Positions 1-6,170 of a stretch of DNA of 10,546 bases are shown here, in pieces. Under the pieces are notes generated by a model, which saw only the letters and a program-made list of their open reading frames with translations, did no database searches and was not told the DNA's origin. Position 1 is the first letter of the stretch, and each line of letters starts with the position of its first letter. This DNA comes from CALGLS01 sp047626155. GTDB taxonomy: Bacteria > Bacteroidota > Bacteroidia > Chitinophagales > Saprospiraceae. Made by a program: the position numbers and the translations under genes. The stretch lies in NCBI GenBank assembly GCA_047626155.1, contig JBLHRR010000178.1:1-10546 (forward strand), in the 5' to 3' direction.

Positions 1-195
1 ATATCTATACCGGACTGTGAAATACATAATGTAAGTATTCATGTAAAAGGAATTTGCAAATCATGTAGGATATAACATAGTAATTTCAGTAGGTAGTTAT
101 GCAGCCATGCCGTCATTTTTGTTTTTACGAGCTTTCTTTTTTTGGGAAAAAGTTACATTAGGTTATTATTTAATTCCTCCAAAATGATAACGCTT

Positions 196-2367
196 ATGAA
201 AAAGACTTTTACTATCCTTCTTTTATTAATCCTAATTACCGCAACGACAGGGTTTTCACAAAACTTATTACGCATATTAACTACTAATTGGGGAGACGTT
301 GAAGGAGCGCCCGGATCCATTACCGAAGCTACCTTTACCGTGCAACCACAAGGTGCGTACATGGACATCGGGATGTACCTGACGATGACAGATGAAGTAA
401 CAGGTTTTCCAGAAAGTGAATGGCTGGAAGCTGTGTTAGATTTTAACCTGCCCGAAGGATCAATCGTTTACGACTCTTGGCTTTGGATGATGGATGACAC
501 AACTATCGTTAAAGCAGATGTATTAGATATTTGGTCAGCCACACAAGATTACGATGCTATTGTGGATAGACAGAGTGATCCATCTATTTTGTATCGGAAA
601 GCAAATGGCAGTCATCAAATTCGAGTTTATCCAGTCCCAGGAGGCGGAAGAAGAAAGGTAAAGATTTCCTATTTGGTTCCTGCGATATGGTCGGCGGATG
701 ATGTTTCTACCTGGTTGCCGTTAGATATTTTAACGGCTTCCTATAATCCACTCGAAGAATTCCGCATTTTGACTTTTCCAAATAGTACTTGGGCAAACCC
801 TCGATTAGCAGGTCTGTCAGGTGTTACTTTTGAAAATGCTCAAGACGCAACTTTCGGAGATATATTGTTAGCTGACTTACCAATGAGTAGCATAGAAAAG
901 CCATTTCGATTTGAGGTAGATGCACCGCTTAATAATGATGGAGTCTTTGCTCAGAAATTAGAGGACGGGATGGATCAGTTTTATCAATTGGTTTATATTC
1001 CGCCAACCGTTTTGCAAACTACGGAGTCTAAAAAATTGATTTTTCTTTTCGATCATGAAGAAGGACGAACTCAGGTTAATAGAACTGAATTATTGAAAAA
1101 TTTCAAGAAAAATTGCTTGGCTAATTTAGATGAAGAAGATCAATTTAGTTTGGCTTTTAGTACGGCTGATGGGTCTATTTTTTTTTCAGACACCTTCTTA
1201 AATGCGGATACGACAGCAATTACTTCTGCCTACGAGGAAATAAATAGTTTTATTACAAGCTATAGTGATGTCTTGCAGATAATGGAAGATGGTGTTTCCT
1301 TTATTTTGGAAAATGGAGGAGAGGGAGAATTAGTGCTTTTTGCAAGTTCAAATGATGTGAATTGGTGGGATGCAGAAAATAGAGAGCGGAGAGATACACT
1401 TTACCAAAGAATACTTGACAACGATATTAAGGTTCATATTGTCAATTACCAAGACAGTGGTTTCTATTATGAGTGGGTTTGGCAAGGGCCAGACTTTTGG
1501 ACTTATAGGAACCAAGAATTTTATCAGGACTTGACAATTTCTTCTTCTGGGAATATGTATGGATCATTGGAAGGGTCAAGTATCGTGTGGGAAAGTATCG
1601 CTTCTTTGTTTAATACATTGAAATCTAATGGGCATGATTTTGATTTGCATACTTCTCTAAACAATGGTTTTACATTTGATAGATTTGAACAGAAATATTT
1701 AGGGCAGTCTGAAAATACGAACCAACCTATATTGCAAATTGGAAAATACGTTGGCGACTTTCCATTGGAGTTGGAATATTCTTCCTTTACAGATAGTACT
1801 TTTGTTTTTGAAAATATTACCGTCGAGCCATCGGATGTTTATGAAGCAGATTCGTTGACCAGAGAGATTTGGTTTGGACATCATCTTCGAGAAATGGAAG
1901 GTCTTGCTGTTGCTTCAAATAGTATTCAGGAGGTTATTGATTTAAGTATCGAAGAAAGGGTGTTAACCAAATTTACAGCATTCCTTGCCCTAGATCTAGA
2001 GCAGGGAGCAGAGGCTTGTTTAGGTTGTTGGGAATTTGATGAGACTCTTTTGATAGCTACAGAAAATTTAAATGAAGAAGCTGAAATACAAATGACGGCT
2101 TTTCCTAATCCTTTTAAAGATGTCTGTACGATTGATCTGAAAATAAAAGAAGGCTCTAAAATAAAAGAAGCGACCCTTAGAATAGTAGATGCCTTTGGTA
2201 AAAATATTCTTACGAAAGATCTCAGTGAATTGGTAGCTGCGAAACAAACCCAATGGCAATGGAATGGCCAAGATGCTTCAGGGCAACGAATAGCGCCGGG
2301 TGTTTACTTTGTTATACTTCAAACAGATAAAGGGGTGGGAACTGTTAAGTTGACTTTGATGAAATAA
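196..2367 (+). CDS. Secreted VIT/VWA-like protein with T9SS C-terminal sorting domain
   Basis: 723 aa from the ATG at 196. Residues 1-21 form a signal peptide (MKK, then a Leu/Ile-rich core, cleavage near GFSQ). An in-frame ATG at 184 and a TTG at 142 lie upstream, but 196 gives the most normal signal peptide. Residues about 45-165 match the VIT (vault/inter-alpha-trypsin) domain: an LPEGSIV turn, a VKADVLD...YD stretch where VIT proteins have xVxEKxxAxxxY, then YPVPGGGRRKVKISYLVP. Residues about 278-420 look like a VWA fold (strands LIFLF, ELVLFASS, KVHIVNY), but the MIDAS DxSxS is replaced by DHEEG at 286-290. TKFTAFLALD at 591-600 resembles the segment that follows VWA in VIT proteins. Residues about 630-723 are a type A T9SS sorting domain (FPNPF near 636-640, GVYFVIL near 702-708). 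Expected fate: Sec export, then secretion or surface attachment through the T9SS. The substrate or partner cannot be told. It stands alone, followed by a palindromic repeat and a terminator. Confidence 0.85.
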   Translation: MKKTFTILLLLILITATTGFSQNLLRILTTNWGDVEGAPGSITEATFTVQPQGAYMDIGMYLTMTDEVTGFPESEWLEAVLDFNLPEGSIVYDSWLWMMDDTTIVKADVLDIWSATQDYDAIVDRQSDPSILYRKANGSHQIRVYPVPGGGRRKVKISYLVPAIWSADDVSTWLPLDILTASYNPLEEFRILTFPNSTWANPRLAGLSGVTFENAQDATFGDILLADLPMSSIEKPFRFEVDAPLNNDGVFAQKLEDGMDQFYQLVYIPPTVLQTTESKKLIFLFDHEEGRTQVNRTELLKNFKKNCLANLDEEDQFSLAFSTADGSIFFSDTFLNADTTAITSAYEEINSFITSYSDVLQIMEDGVSFILENGGEGELVLFASSNDVNWWDAENRERRDTLYQRILDNDIKVHIVNYQDSGFYYEWVWQGPDFWTYRNQEFYQDLTISSSGNMYGSLEGSSIVWESIASLFNTLKSNGHDFDLHTSLNNGFTFDRFEQKYLGQSENTNQPILQIGKYVGDFPLELEYSSFTDSTFVFENITVEPSDVYEADSLTREIWFGHHLREMEGLAVASNSIQEVIDLSIEERVLTKFTAFLALDLEQGAEACLGCWEFDETLLIATENLNEEAEIQMTAFPNPFKDVCTIDLKIKEGSKIKEATLRIVDAFGKNILTKDLSELVAAKQTQWQWNGQDASGQRIAPGVYFVILQTDKGVGTVKLTLMK

Positions 2368-2370
2368 GTA

Positions 2371-2457
2371 GCTATTCAGTATATGGCTTTTAGCAGTTAG
2401 CTTCCCTGTAATGCGATAGCGGGAAGCTAATATAGCCAGCTGCTGAACAATTACGTT
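2371..2457. repeat. Palindromic intergenic repeat, family 2, copy 1
   Basis: It begins 3 nt after the VIT gene's stop codon. Nested inverted repeats are visible: TTCAG (2375-2379) with CTGAA (2443-2447), GGC (2385-2387) with GCC (2435-2437), and a perfect 10-bp stem TTAGCTTCCC (2397-2406) with GGGAAGCTAA (2421-2430). Its right end, GCCAGCTGCTGAACA then ACGTT, closely matches 4272-4294. Its left end, TTCAG-N5-GGCTTTTAGC, matches the reverse complement of that second copy. This fits a dispersed palindromic element; the exact borders are uncertain. Confidence 0.6.
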
Positions 2458-2469
2458 ACAATAGTTTTG

Positions 2470-2503
2470 AAAACCCATATTGAAAACTCGATATGGGTTT
2501 TTT
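2470..2503 (+). terminator. Rho-independent terminator after the VIT gene
   Basis: A perfect 10-bp stem, AAACCCATAT (2471-2480) with ATATGGGTTT (2491-2500), has a 10-nt loop. A2470-T2501 extends it, and the T run covers 2498-2503. It lies 103 nt after the VIT stop codon, beyond the palindromic repeat. An A-rich left flank means it could also work weakly on the other strand, where no gene reads into it. Confidence 0.8.
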
Positions 2504-2578
2504 CATTTGAAAATTATATCCTTGTACTCGAAATGCAACCCTCTTAAATGAGGGTCAATGTTTATCCTCATCTTTTCG

Positions 2579-2586
2579 TACTTTTG
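2579..2586 (+). promoter_or_regulatory. Candidate -7 promoter element for hldD (TAnnTTTG)
   Basis: TACTTTTG matches the Bacteroidota sigma -7 consensus TAnnTTTG exactly. No clear TTTG/TTG -33 box lies about 19-21 nt upstream. It would give an untranslated leader of roughly 80 nt before the ATG at 2672. Confidence 0.4.
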
Positions 2587-2671
2587 TAGAACATTAGAAA
2601 TAAAGAATCGTAATTATCCAAACACCACAGGAGGTGCGGAACAGTTACAAAAAATCAAAAATCAAAATCCC

Positions 2672-3646
2672 ATGATCGTAATAACCGGCGCCCTCGGATT
2701 CATCGGCTCCTCCCTCATTACTTACCTCAACGAAAAAGGACACAACACCGACATCTTTGTAGTAGATGATTTCTACAAAGACCACAAGGAAATCAATCTC
2801 GATAAAAAGTTCATTCGGGAATGGGTACACCGTGACATCTTCCTCGAAACCTTCGCGAACATCGCCTCTCAGATCTCATTCGTTTTCCACCTCGGTGCTC
2901 GAACGGATACGACTTCTAAAGACAAAGCAACTTTCGATAAACTGAATCTCCAATATTCCAAGGACATCTGGAATATCTGTGCGCAGAATAATGTCCCTTT
3001 GATCTATGCATCCAGCGCGGCGACTTATGGCGATGGCAGCAATGGCTACAGTGATGACCATAAAGGGCTCGCAAAGTTGGAACCGCTAAACGCTTACGCG
3101 AAATCCAAGCACCAGTTTGACCTTTGGGCACTAAAGCAAAAAACAGCTCCTCCTTTTTGGGTGGGCTTGAAGTTTTTCAATGTTTACGGGCCAAACGAAT
3201 ACCATAAAAAACGAATGGCTTCCGTTGTCTTTCATACCGCCGAACAAATCAAAAACTCTGGCGAAATGAAGCTTTTCAAATCGCATAAAAAAGGAATCGC
3301 GAATGGGGAGCAAGCCCGGGATTTTATCTATGTTAAAGATATTGTAAAAGTATTGTTTCACTTTTTTAGAAATACAAAAAAGGCCAGCGGAATTTATAAT
3401 GTGGGAACAGGGAAGGCAAGGACCTTCAACGACTTGGCCAACAATACCTTCAGGGCATTGGGCCTCGAAGCAGAAATTAGTTACATTGATACACCTCAGG
3501 ACATCCGGAAGAATTACCAGTACTTTACGGAAGCAGATATAACCAAGTTAAGGAAAGTAGGAGGTTATAGGTCTAAGTTCTACTCATTGGAAGATGGAGT
3601 AGGGGACTATGTGAAGAAATATTTGGTAGGAAAGAAGATTTATTGA
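2672..3646 (+). CDS. hldD: ADP-L-glycero-D-manno-heptose 6-epimerase (HldD/RfaD)
   Basis: 324 aa, near the usual length of this family (about 310-330). It is an extended short-chain dehydrogenase that converts ADP-D-glycero- to ADP-L-glycero-D-manno-heptose in the cytoplasm, the last step in making the heptose donor for the LPS inner core. Visible motifs: GxxGxxG NAD(P)-binding loop GALGFIG at 6-12, VVDDF at 30-34 after strand beta-2, FHLGARTDTT at 72-81, ASSAATYGDG at 113-122 with the active-site Ser region, catalytic Y142-xxx-K146 (YAKSK), FFNVYGPNEYHKKRMASV at 168-185, ARDFIYVKD at 215-223, and YNVGTG at 242-247. The start was placed at the ATG just before the beta-1 strand (MIVITG); the open frame extends upstream to 2558, but that stretch lacks family similarity and overlaps the likely promoter. 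No other LPS gene is adjacent. The first third uses noticeably more C-ending codons than the rest. Confidence 0.95.
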   Translation: MIVITGALGFIGSSLITYLNEKGHNTDIFVVDDFYKDHKEINLDKKFIREWVHRDIFLETFANIASQISFVFHLGARTDTTSKDKATFDKLNLQYSKDIWNICAQNNVPLIYASSAATYGDGSNGYSDDHKGLAKLEPLNAYAKSKHQFDLWALKQKTAPPFWVGLKFFNVYGPNEYHKKRMASVVFHTAEQIKNSGEMKLFKSHKKGIANGEQARDFIYVKDIVKVLFHFFRNTKKASGIYNVGTGKARTFNDLANNTFRALGLEAEISYIDTPQDIRKNYQYFTEADITKLRKVGGYRSKFYSLEDGVGDYVKKYLVGKKIY

Positions 3647-3680
3647 GTCCCTCGTTAAATATTTCTGGGTAGATGAGGAG

Positions 3681-3732
3681 GATAAGGGTTTTCTTAATTT
3701 GCGTAAACTTACGTTTGTGGGAAGCCCTTATC
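3681..3732. terminator. Hairpin between convergent genes (possible bidirectional terminator)
   Basis: GATAAGGG (3681-3688) pairs perfectly with CCCTTATC (3725-3732). The stem continues as TTTTC (3689-3693) with GGAAG (3720-3724), giving 13 bp with two G-U pairs. A small inner palindrome, CGTAA-AC-TTACG, sits at 3702-3713. It lies between the converging ends of hldD and the DUF4348 gene. There is no U run on either side, so it may be an attenuating structure or a repeat rather than a classic terminator. Confidence 0.45.
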
Positions 3733-3743
3733 AACCTTCATTC

Positions 3744-4217
3744 TTATTCCTCCTGTCTAATCTGGTTCATCGAAGCGTAATAGATCAGCCGCCATTCCTC
3801 TCCAATTCGTGCAAAGCGCCGTTGCATAGAAAACAAACCATTTACATCTCGGATTTCTTCTACGATTATTCCTTCGGTCAGTGGAATGAAATTTTGCACA
3901 AAGCTGGAATCCCTGATGTCGAAAGGTCGGTGTAGTAGCCAATTCTCCTGCTGCCAACGAAAGCCTTCAGGGTAGCGCCCGAGGCTATCCAGTCGCGGAA
4001 CACCTTCAAGAGGGAAAGTAATGTGAGCAATTTGAAAAAGACTATCGCTATGGAAGCGTTCATAGAAGGCTTCAAATCCGTTTTCGTCAGTCGCTGTTGT
4101 AGCAACAACTTGCTCGGTTGAAGTATTGTTATCTGGAACCAAATTTTTCTTCGCATACCAAATAAAAAACATGGTGCTAAGTAGAATTCCGGTAAGCATA
4201 CCAAAAATAAATTTCAT
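3744..4217 (-). CDS. DUF4348-type membrane-anchored protein of unknown function
   Basis: 157 aa. An N-terminal hydrophobic segment (about residues 3-21) followed by KK looks like an uncleaved signal anchor; no lipobox Cys is present. A polar linker (24-45) leads to a compact C-terminal domain that starts with FEAFYERFHSDSLFQIAH (48-65), continues as ITFPLEG (66-72) and contains FRWQQENW (86-93). It ends with FARIGEEWRLIYYASM (135-150). The pattern F..FY..F..D..FQ....FPLEG plus a late aromatic-rich strand pair recalls DUF4348 proteins of Bacteroidota, which may have an NTF2-like alpha+beta fold; I recognise this from pattern only. The domain would face the periplasm. The gene follows the PPTase gene on the same strand after 94 bp holding a palindromic repeat, so co-transcription is possible but not shown. 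Function unknown. Confidence 0.75.
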   Translation of the reverse strand: MKFIFGMLTGILLSTMFFIWYAKKNLVPDNNTSTEQVVATTATDENGFEAFYERFHSDSLFQIAHITFPLEGVPRLDSLGRYPEGFRWQQENWLLHRPFDIRDSSFVQNFIPLTEGIIVEEIRDVNGLFSMQRRFARIGEEWRLIYYASMNQIRQEE

Positions 4218-4244
4218 GTAGATGTATTGTTTATTGTTAGCGCC

Positions 4245-4294
4245 TGTTCAACGTAAGGCCTTTAGCTAAAAGCCAATTGCTGAACAGTAACGTT
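4245..4294. repeat. Palindromic intergenic repeat, family 2, copy 2
   Basis: An outer stem TGTTCA (4245-4250) with TGAACA (4281-4286) encloses GGC-C-TTT (4257-4263) with AAA-A-GCC (4268-4274); the C/A step is mismatched and the loop is AGCT. GCCAATTGCTGAACA then ACGTT at 4272-4294 matches 2435-2457 in copy 1 at most positions. It sits between the PPTase and DUF4348 genes. No U run follows, so a terminator role is doubtful. Confidence 0.6.
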
Positions 4295-4311
4295 TATTAT
4301 TTCCTCAGTCC

Positions 4312-4968
4312 CTAAGTAATCAAAGGCGTATCCTCCGTTCCGTATACTAAAACGTACTCCTCTTCTACAATTTCATAATTCAAGTTGAAAGCCATGTATT
4401 CCTCTCCTTTTTTAGTATAACCACTAAAAGAACCATTAGTAACATCGTAGTCGAAAGGATTGATAAAAATATGTTGCTTAAAGTCTAATTGGCGACGACC
4501 GTAAGCTTTATAAAGCGCCTCTTTAGCTCCCCAGTAGACATGAAGGTGTTCCAGTCTTGTTTCTGGTTTTAGGCTATCCATTTCCTCGTCGCGCATATAT
4601 TTGTGTGCAATCCGTTCTATTTTATCCACTATTTTTTGAACATCAATGCCCACAGGCTGAGGAGCAGCAATCACCGCAGCCAGCTCTCTTGAATGGCTAA
4701 TCGAGATATCATATAAAGAATCGATCAGGAAAGGTTTTCCGTTTTCATCCTTAAGAGAAGCGCTCCGTTTTTTTCGACCAGTCATCTTATGTAATAATAG
4801 GCGACTAGCCAACCATTCCAGCCTTCGGTGTCCTTTGATTTTTGCAATATAGCGCTCCTCTTCCCTCGTTAGCAATAATTGCTCAAGAAAGAAAACCTCC
4901 TTTTCCTCAATTTTCCAAAGCCCAATTTCAGCTTGATTCGTTAGTTTTTTTTGACTATGTAAAGGCAT
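4312..4968 (-). CDS. 4'-phosphopantetheinyl transferase superfamily protein
   Basis: 218 aa from the ATG at 4968. It would transfer the phosphopantetheine arm of CoA to a conserved Ser of acyl-, peptidyl- or aryl-carrier proteins in the cytoplasm. Sfp-like signature: KDENGKPF at 73-80, DISISHSRELAAVIA at 87-101, the Mg-binding VGIDV with D109, and the second core motif WGAKEALYKAYG at 146-157 with K149 and E150. R47-R49 to R56 (HRRLEWLASR) is the usual N-terminal CoA-binding helix. Length fits single-domain PPTases of Bacteroidota. The open frame continues 16 codons to an ATG at 5016, but that ATG lies inside the conserved edge of a repeat that recurs in non-coding DNA at 5892, so 4968 is preferred. 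No carrier-protein or synthase gene is nearby, so it may be a general fatty-acid or secondary-metabolism PPTase. Confidence 0.88.
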   Translation of the reverse strand: MPLHSQKKLTNQAEIGLWKIEEKEVFFLEQLLLTREEERYIAKIKGHRRLEWLASRLLLHKMTGRKKRSASLKDENGKPFLIDSLYDISISHSRELAAVIAAPQPVGIDVQKIVDKIERIAHKYMRDEEMDSLKPETRLEHLHVYWGAKEALYKAYGRRQLDFKQHIFINPFDYDVTNGSFSGYTKKGEEYMAFNLNYEIVEEEYVLVYGTEDTPLIT

Positions 4969-5008
4969 GATCGGTTGAGGATTTTCGTATTTCGTAAAAG
5001 AAAGTATA

Positions 5009-5138
5009 GTATGCATTACACAAAAAATAATTTGACAATCTTTATGGGGAAAGCTTTTAGCTAAAGCACTCTCCCTTAGGCCGTTAAGCTTTAACTAAAA
5101 GCTTCCATATTGTCAAGTTAATTTTTTATTGTTGCTAT
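5009..5138. repeat. 130-nt palindromic element, family 1, copy A
   Basis: It aligns without gaps to 5892-6021; 95 of 130 positions agree by my count (left 25 nt 24/25, a shared ACTCTCCCT in the loop, and GTTAATTTTT near the right end). It folds on itself: TTGACAAT (5032-5039) pairs with ATTGTCAA (5109-5116), and 5048-5067 pairs with 5088-5106 (GGAA, GCTTTTAG, TAAAGC and their complements, with one bulge and one mismatch). The outer ends are also loosely inverted (AAAAAATAAT versus AAAAAATTAAC on the other strand), as in MITE-like elements. It lies between the divergent PPTase and dcd genes. Confidence 0.75.
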
Positions 5139-5219
5139 GCGTCAAAGATCCAGTGAACGAAGGTAAAAAAAGCCCGCAAAATATTTCCCTCAATAGGCCC
5201 CCTTTTTCAATAAGCTTCC

Positions 5220-5227
5220 TAATTTTG
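5220..5227 (+). promoter_or_regulatory. -7 promoter element of dcd (TAnnTTTG), possibly leaderless
   Basis: TAATTTTG matches the Bacteroidota -7 consensus exactly and ends only 4 nt before the dcd ATG at 5232. With the usual distance from this box to the transcription start, the mRNA would begin at or next to the start codon. No clear -33 TTG was found at the normal spacing. The box may matter less than it looks, because AT-rich DNA produces such octamers by chance. Confidence 0.5.
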
Positions 5228-5231
5228 CCGC

Positions 5232-5768
5232 ATGATACTATCTGACAAAAAAATACTCGAAGCCATAGGAGATGGGAATATCGTGATTGAGCCTTTTCGC
5301 AAAGATTGCCTGGGCACCAACTCTTACGATGTACACCTTAGCAAATTCATGGCCGTCTATAAAAACCGAACCTTAGACGCGAAACAACACAATACCATTG
5401 AAGAAGTCGTGATACCTGAAGAGGGTTATGTCATTCAACCTGGCATCCTTTACCTTGGAGTAACGGAAGAATATACAGAAACCCATCACACGGTTCCCTT
5501 CTTGGAAGGAAAGTCCTCGGTAGGTCGTCTTGGTATAGATATTCACGCTACTGCCGGAAAAGGCGATGTCGGTTTCTGCAACACCTGGACTTTGGAAATC
5601 TCCTGCGTACAACCGGTAAGAATTTATGGAGGTATGCCAGTTGGTCAATTGATTTATTTTAAGGTGGAAGGAGAGATCGAAAATTACTACAATAAAAAAT
5701 CAAACGCGAAGTATAATTCGCGTACCACCAAGCCGGTGGAATCTATGATGTGGAAGAATAAGTTTTAG
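5232..5768 (+). CDS. dcd: dCTP deaminase (Dcd)
   Basis: 178 aa, slightly shorter than the 193-aa E. coli enzyme. It is a trimeric cytoplasmic enzyme of the dUTPase/Dcd fold that deaminates dCTP to dUTP, feeding dTTP synthesis. Motifs in order: MILSDKKILEAI at the N-terminus, LGTNSYDVHL at 27-36, the conserved phosphate-binding GKSSVGRLGI at 93-102, a beta segment HATAGKGDVGF at 105-115, TWTLEI at 118-123 with E122 as the likely catalytic Glu, MPVGQLIYF at 135-143, and the C-terminal nucleotide-closing segment AKYNSRTTKPVESM at 159-172. Whether it also has dUTPase activity, as in some archaeal and actinobacterial homologues, cannot be read from this. The ATG is fixed by the family N-terminus. 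It is a single-gene unit bracketed by two copies of one palindromic element. Confidence 0.95.
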   Translation: MILSDKKILEAIGDGNIVIEPFRKDCLGTNSYDVHLSKFMAVYKNRTLDAKQHNTIEEVVIPEEGYVIQPGILYLGVTEEYTETHHTVPFLEGKSSVGRLGIDIHATAGKGDVGFCNTWTLEISCVQPVRIYGGMPVGQLIYFKVEGEIENYYNKKSNAKYNSRTTKPVESMMWKNKF

Positions 5769-5796
5769 ACTTTTTATTGAAGTTATAAGTGCTCTG

Positions 5797-5834
5797 CTTG
5801 CCCCAGCCCCTAAAAGAGAGGCTCAGCGCGCAAG
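5797..5834. repeat. GC-rich hairpin downstream of dcd
   Basis: CTTGC (5797-5801) pairs with GCAAG (5830-5834). An inner stem AGCCCCT (5805-5811) pairs with AGAGGCT (5817-5823) with one C/A mismatch and an AAAAG loop. It is 28 nt after the dcd stop and richer in GC than its surroundings. No T run follows, so it may stabilise the 3' end or be another palindromic repeat rather than a terminator. Confidence 0.4.
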
Positions 5835-5891
5835 TGGTTCCATTGATCTTTCTAGAAAAATTTAATTGGTATTTGATAAAACATTCCATCG

Positions 5892-6021
5892 GTATGCATT
5901 ACACTAAAAATAATTTCCCGATTTCTTTGGTGGAAACGATTATATAAACCACTCTCCCTGTGGTCGTTTTGATTTACATAATTGTTTCCCAATCAGGAAG
6001 TTAATTTTTCGTTGTTACTAT
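5892..6021. repeat. 130-nt palindromic element, family 1, copy B
   Basis: Same orientation and length as 5009-5138, beginning GTATGCATTACAC and ending TTGTTACTAT. The outer stem is TTCCCGATT (5915-5923) with AATCAGGAA (5991-5999), one mismatch. The inner arm is 5932-5950 with 5971-5989, and the apical stem ACCAC (5948-5952) pairs with GTGGT (5960-5964) around TCTCCCT. Stem bases differ from copy A, yet pairing at the same offsets is kept. It starts 123 nt after dcd and has no coding role. Confidence 0.75.
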
Positions 6022-6125
6022 ATATTCCTTGGTAGAACTAAGATTTAAACCAACTGGAATGCTGTTAGGGTCGATGAGTGGGAAGGGGGCAGTGTGGACA
6101 AACCCCTTAACAATAAAATCACAAA

Positions 6126-6161
6126 TTTATCCCCAGTCCTGCTTTTAGGGCCGGGGATAAA
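6126..6161 (-). terminator. Likely terminator of the OmpA-like gene
   Basis: TTTATCCCC (6126-6134) pairs with GGGGATAAA (6153-6161), a perfect 9-bp stem. An inner CCT/AGG pairing lies at 6138-6140 and 6147-6149. It is 9 nt past the stop codon of the gene read from the minus strand. The downstream tract on that strand is AT-rich rather than a clean U run. Confidence 0.55.
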
Positions 6162-6170
6162 AGCACCAAA

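Larger units (their letters stand above)
5769..6170. other. 402-bp intergenic region between dcd and the OmpA-like gene
   Basis: No credible gene is present. In order it holds a GC-rich hairpin (5797-5834), copy B of the 130-nt palindromic element (5892-6021), about 100 nt with nothing recognisable, and the likely terminator of the OmpA-like gene (6126-6161). No obvious terminator for dcd was found immediately after its stop codon. Confidence 0.7.

Noticed and set aside
142..195. TTG/ATG start extensions of the VIT gene (starts at 142 or 184)
   Set aside because: Starting at 196 gives a standard signal peptide (MKK plus hydrophobic core). The extra residues look like untranslated leader, although 184 cannot be fully excluded.
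2538..2555. ACCCTC/GAGGGT hairpin upstream of hldD as a second terminator
   Set aside because: Only a 6-bp stem with no T run; the strong terminator is already at 2470-2503.
2629..2634. AGGAGG as the ribosome binding site of hldD
   Set aside because: It is about 37 nt before the start codon, too far to act, and no other start codon with a useful frame follows it. Probably chance.
2558..2671. 38-codon N-terminal extension of HldD
   Set aside because: It spans the likely promoter box at 2579-2586, and the epimerase fold begins directly at MIVITG (2672).
2672..3000. C-ending codon bias in the 5' third of hldD as evidence of gene transfer
   Set aside because: The shift lies within one intact, typical HldD and fades gradually. 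It may reflect expression or chance, and is not enough to claim transfer or a mosaic gene.
5009..6021. Composite transposon carrying dcd between direct repeats
   Set aside because: No transposase is present and dcd is a normal housekeeping gene. Two diverged intergenic repeats on either side are better explained by independent insertions.
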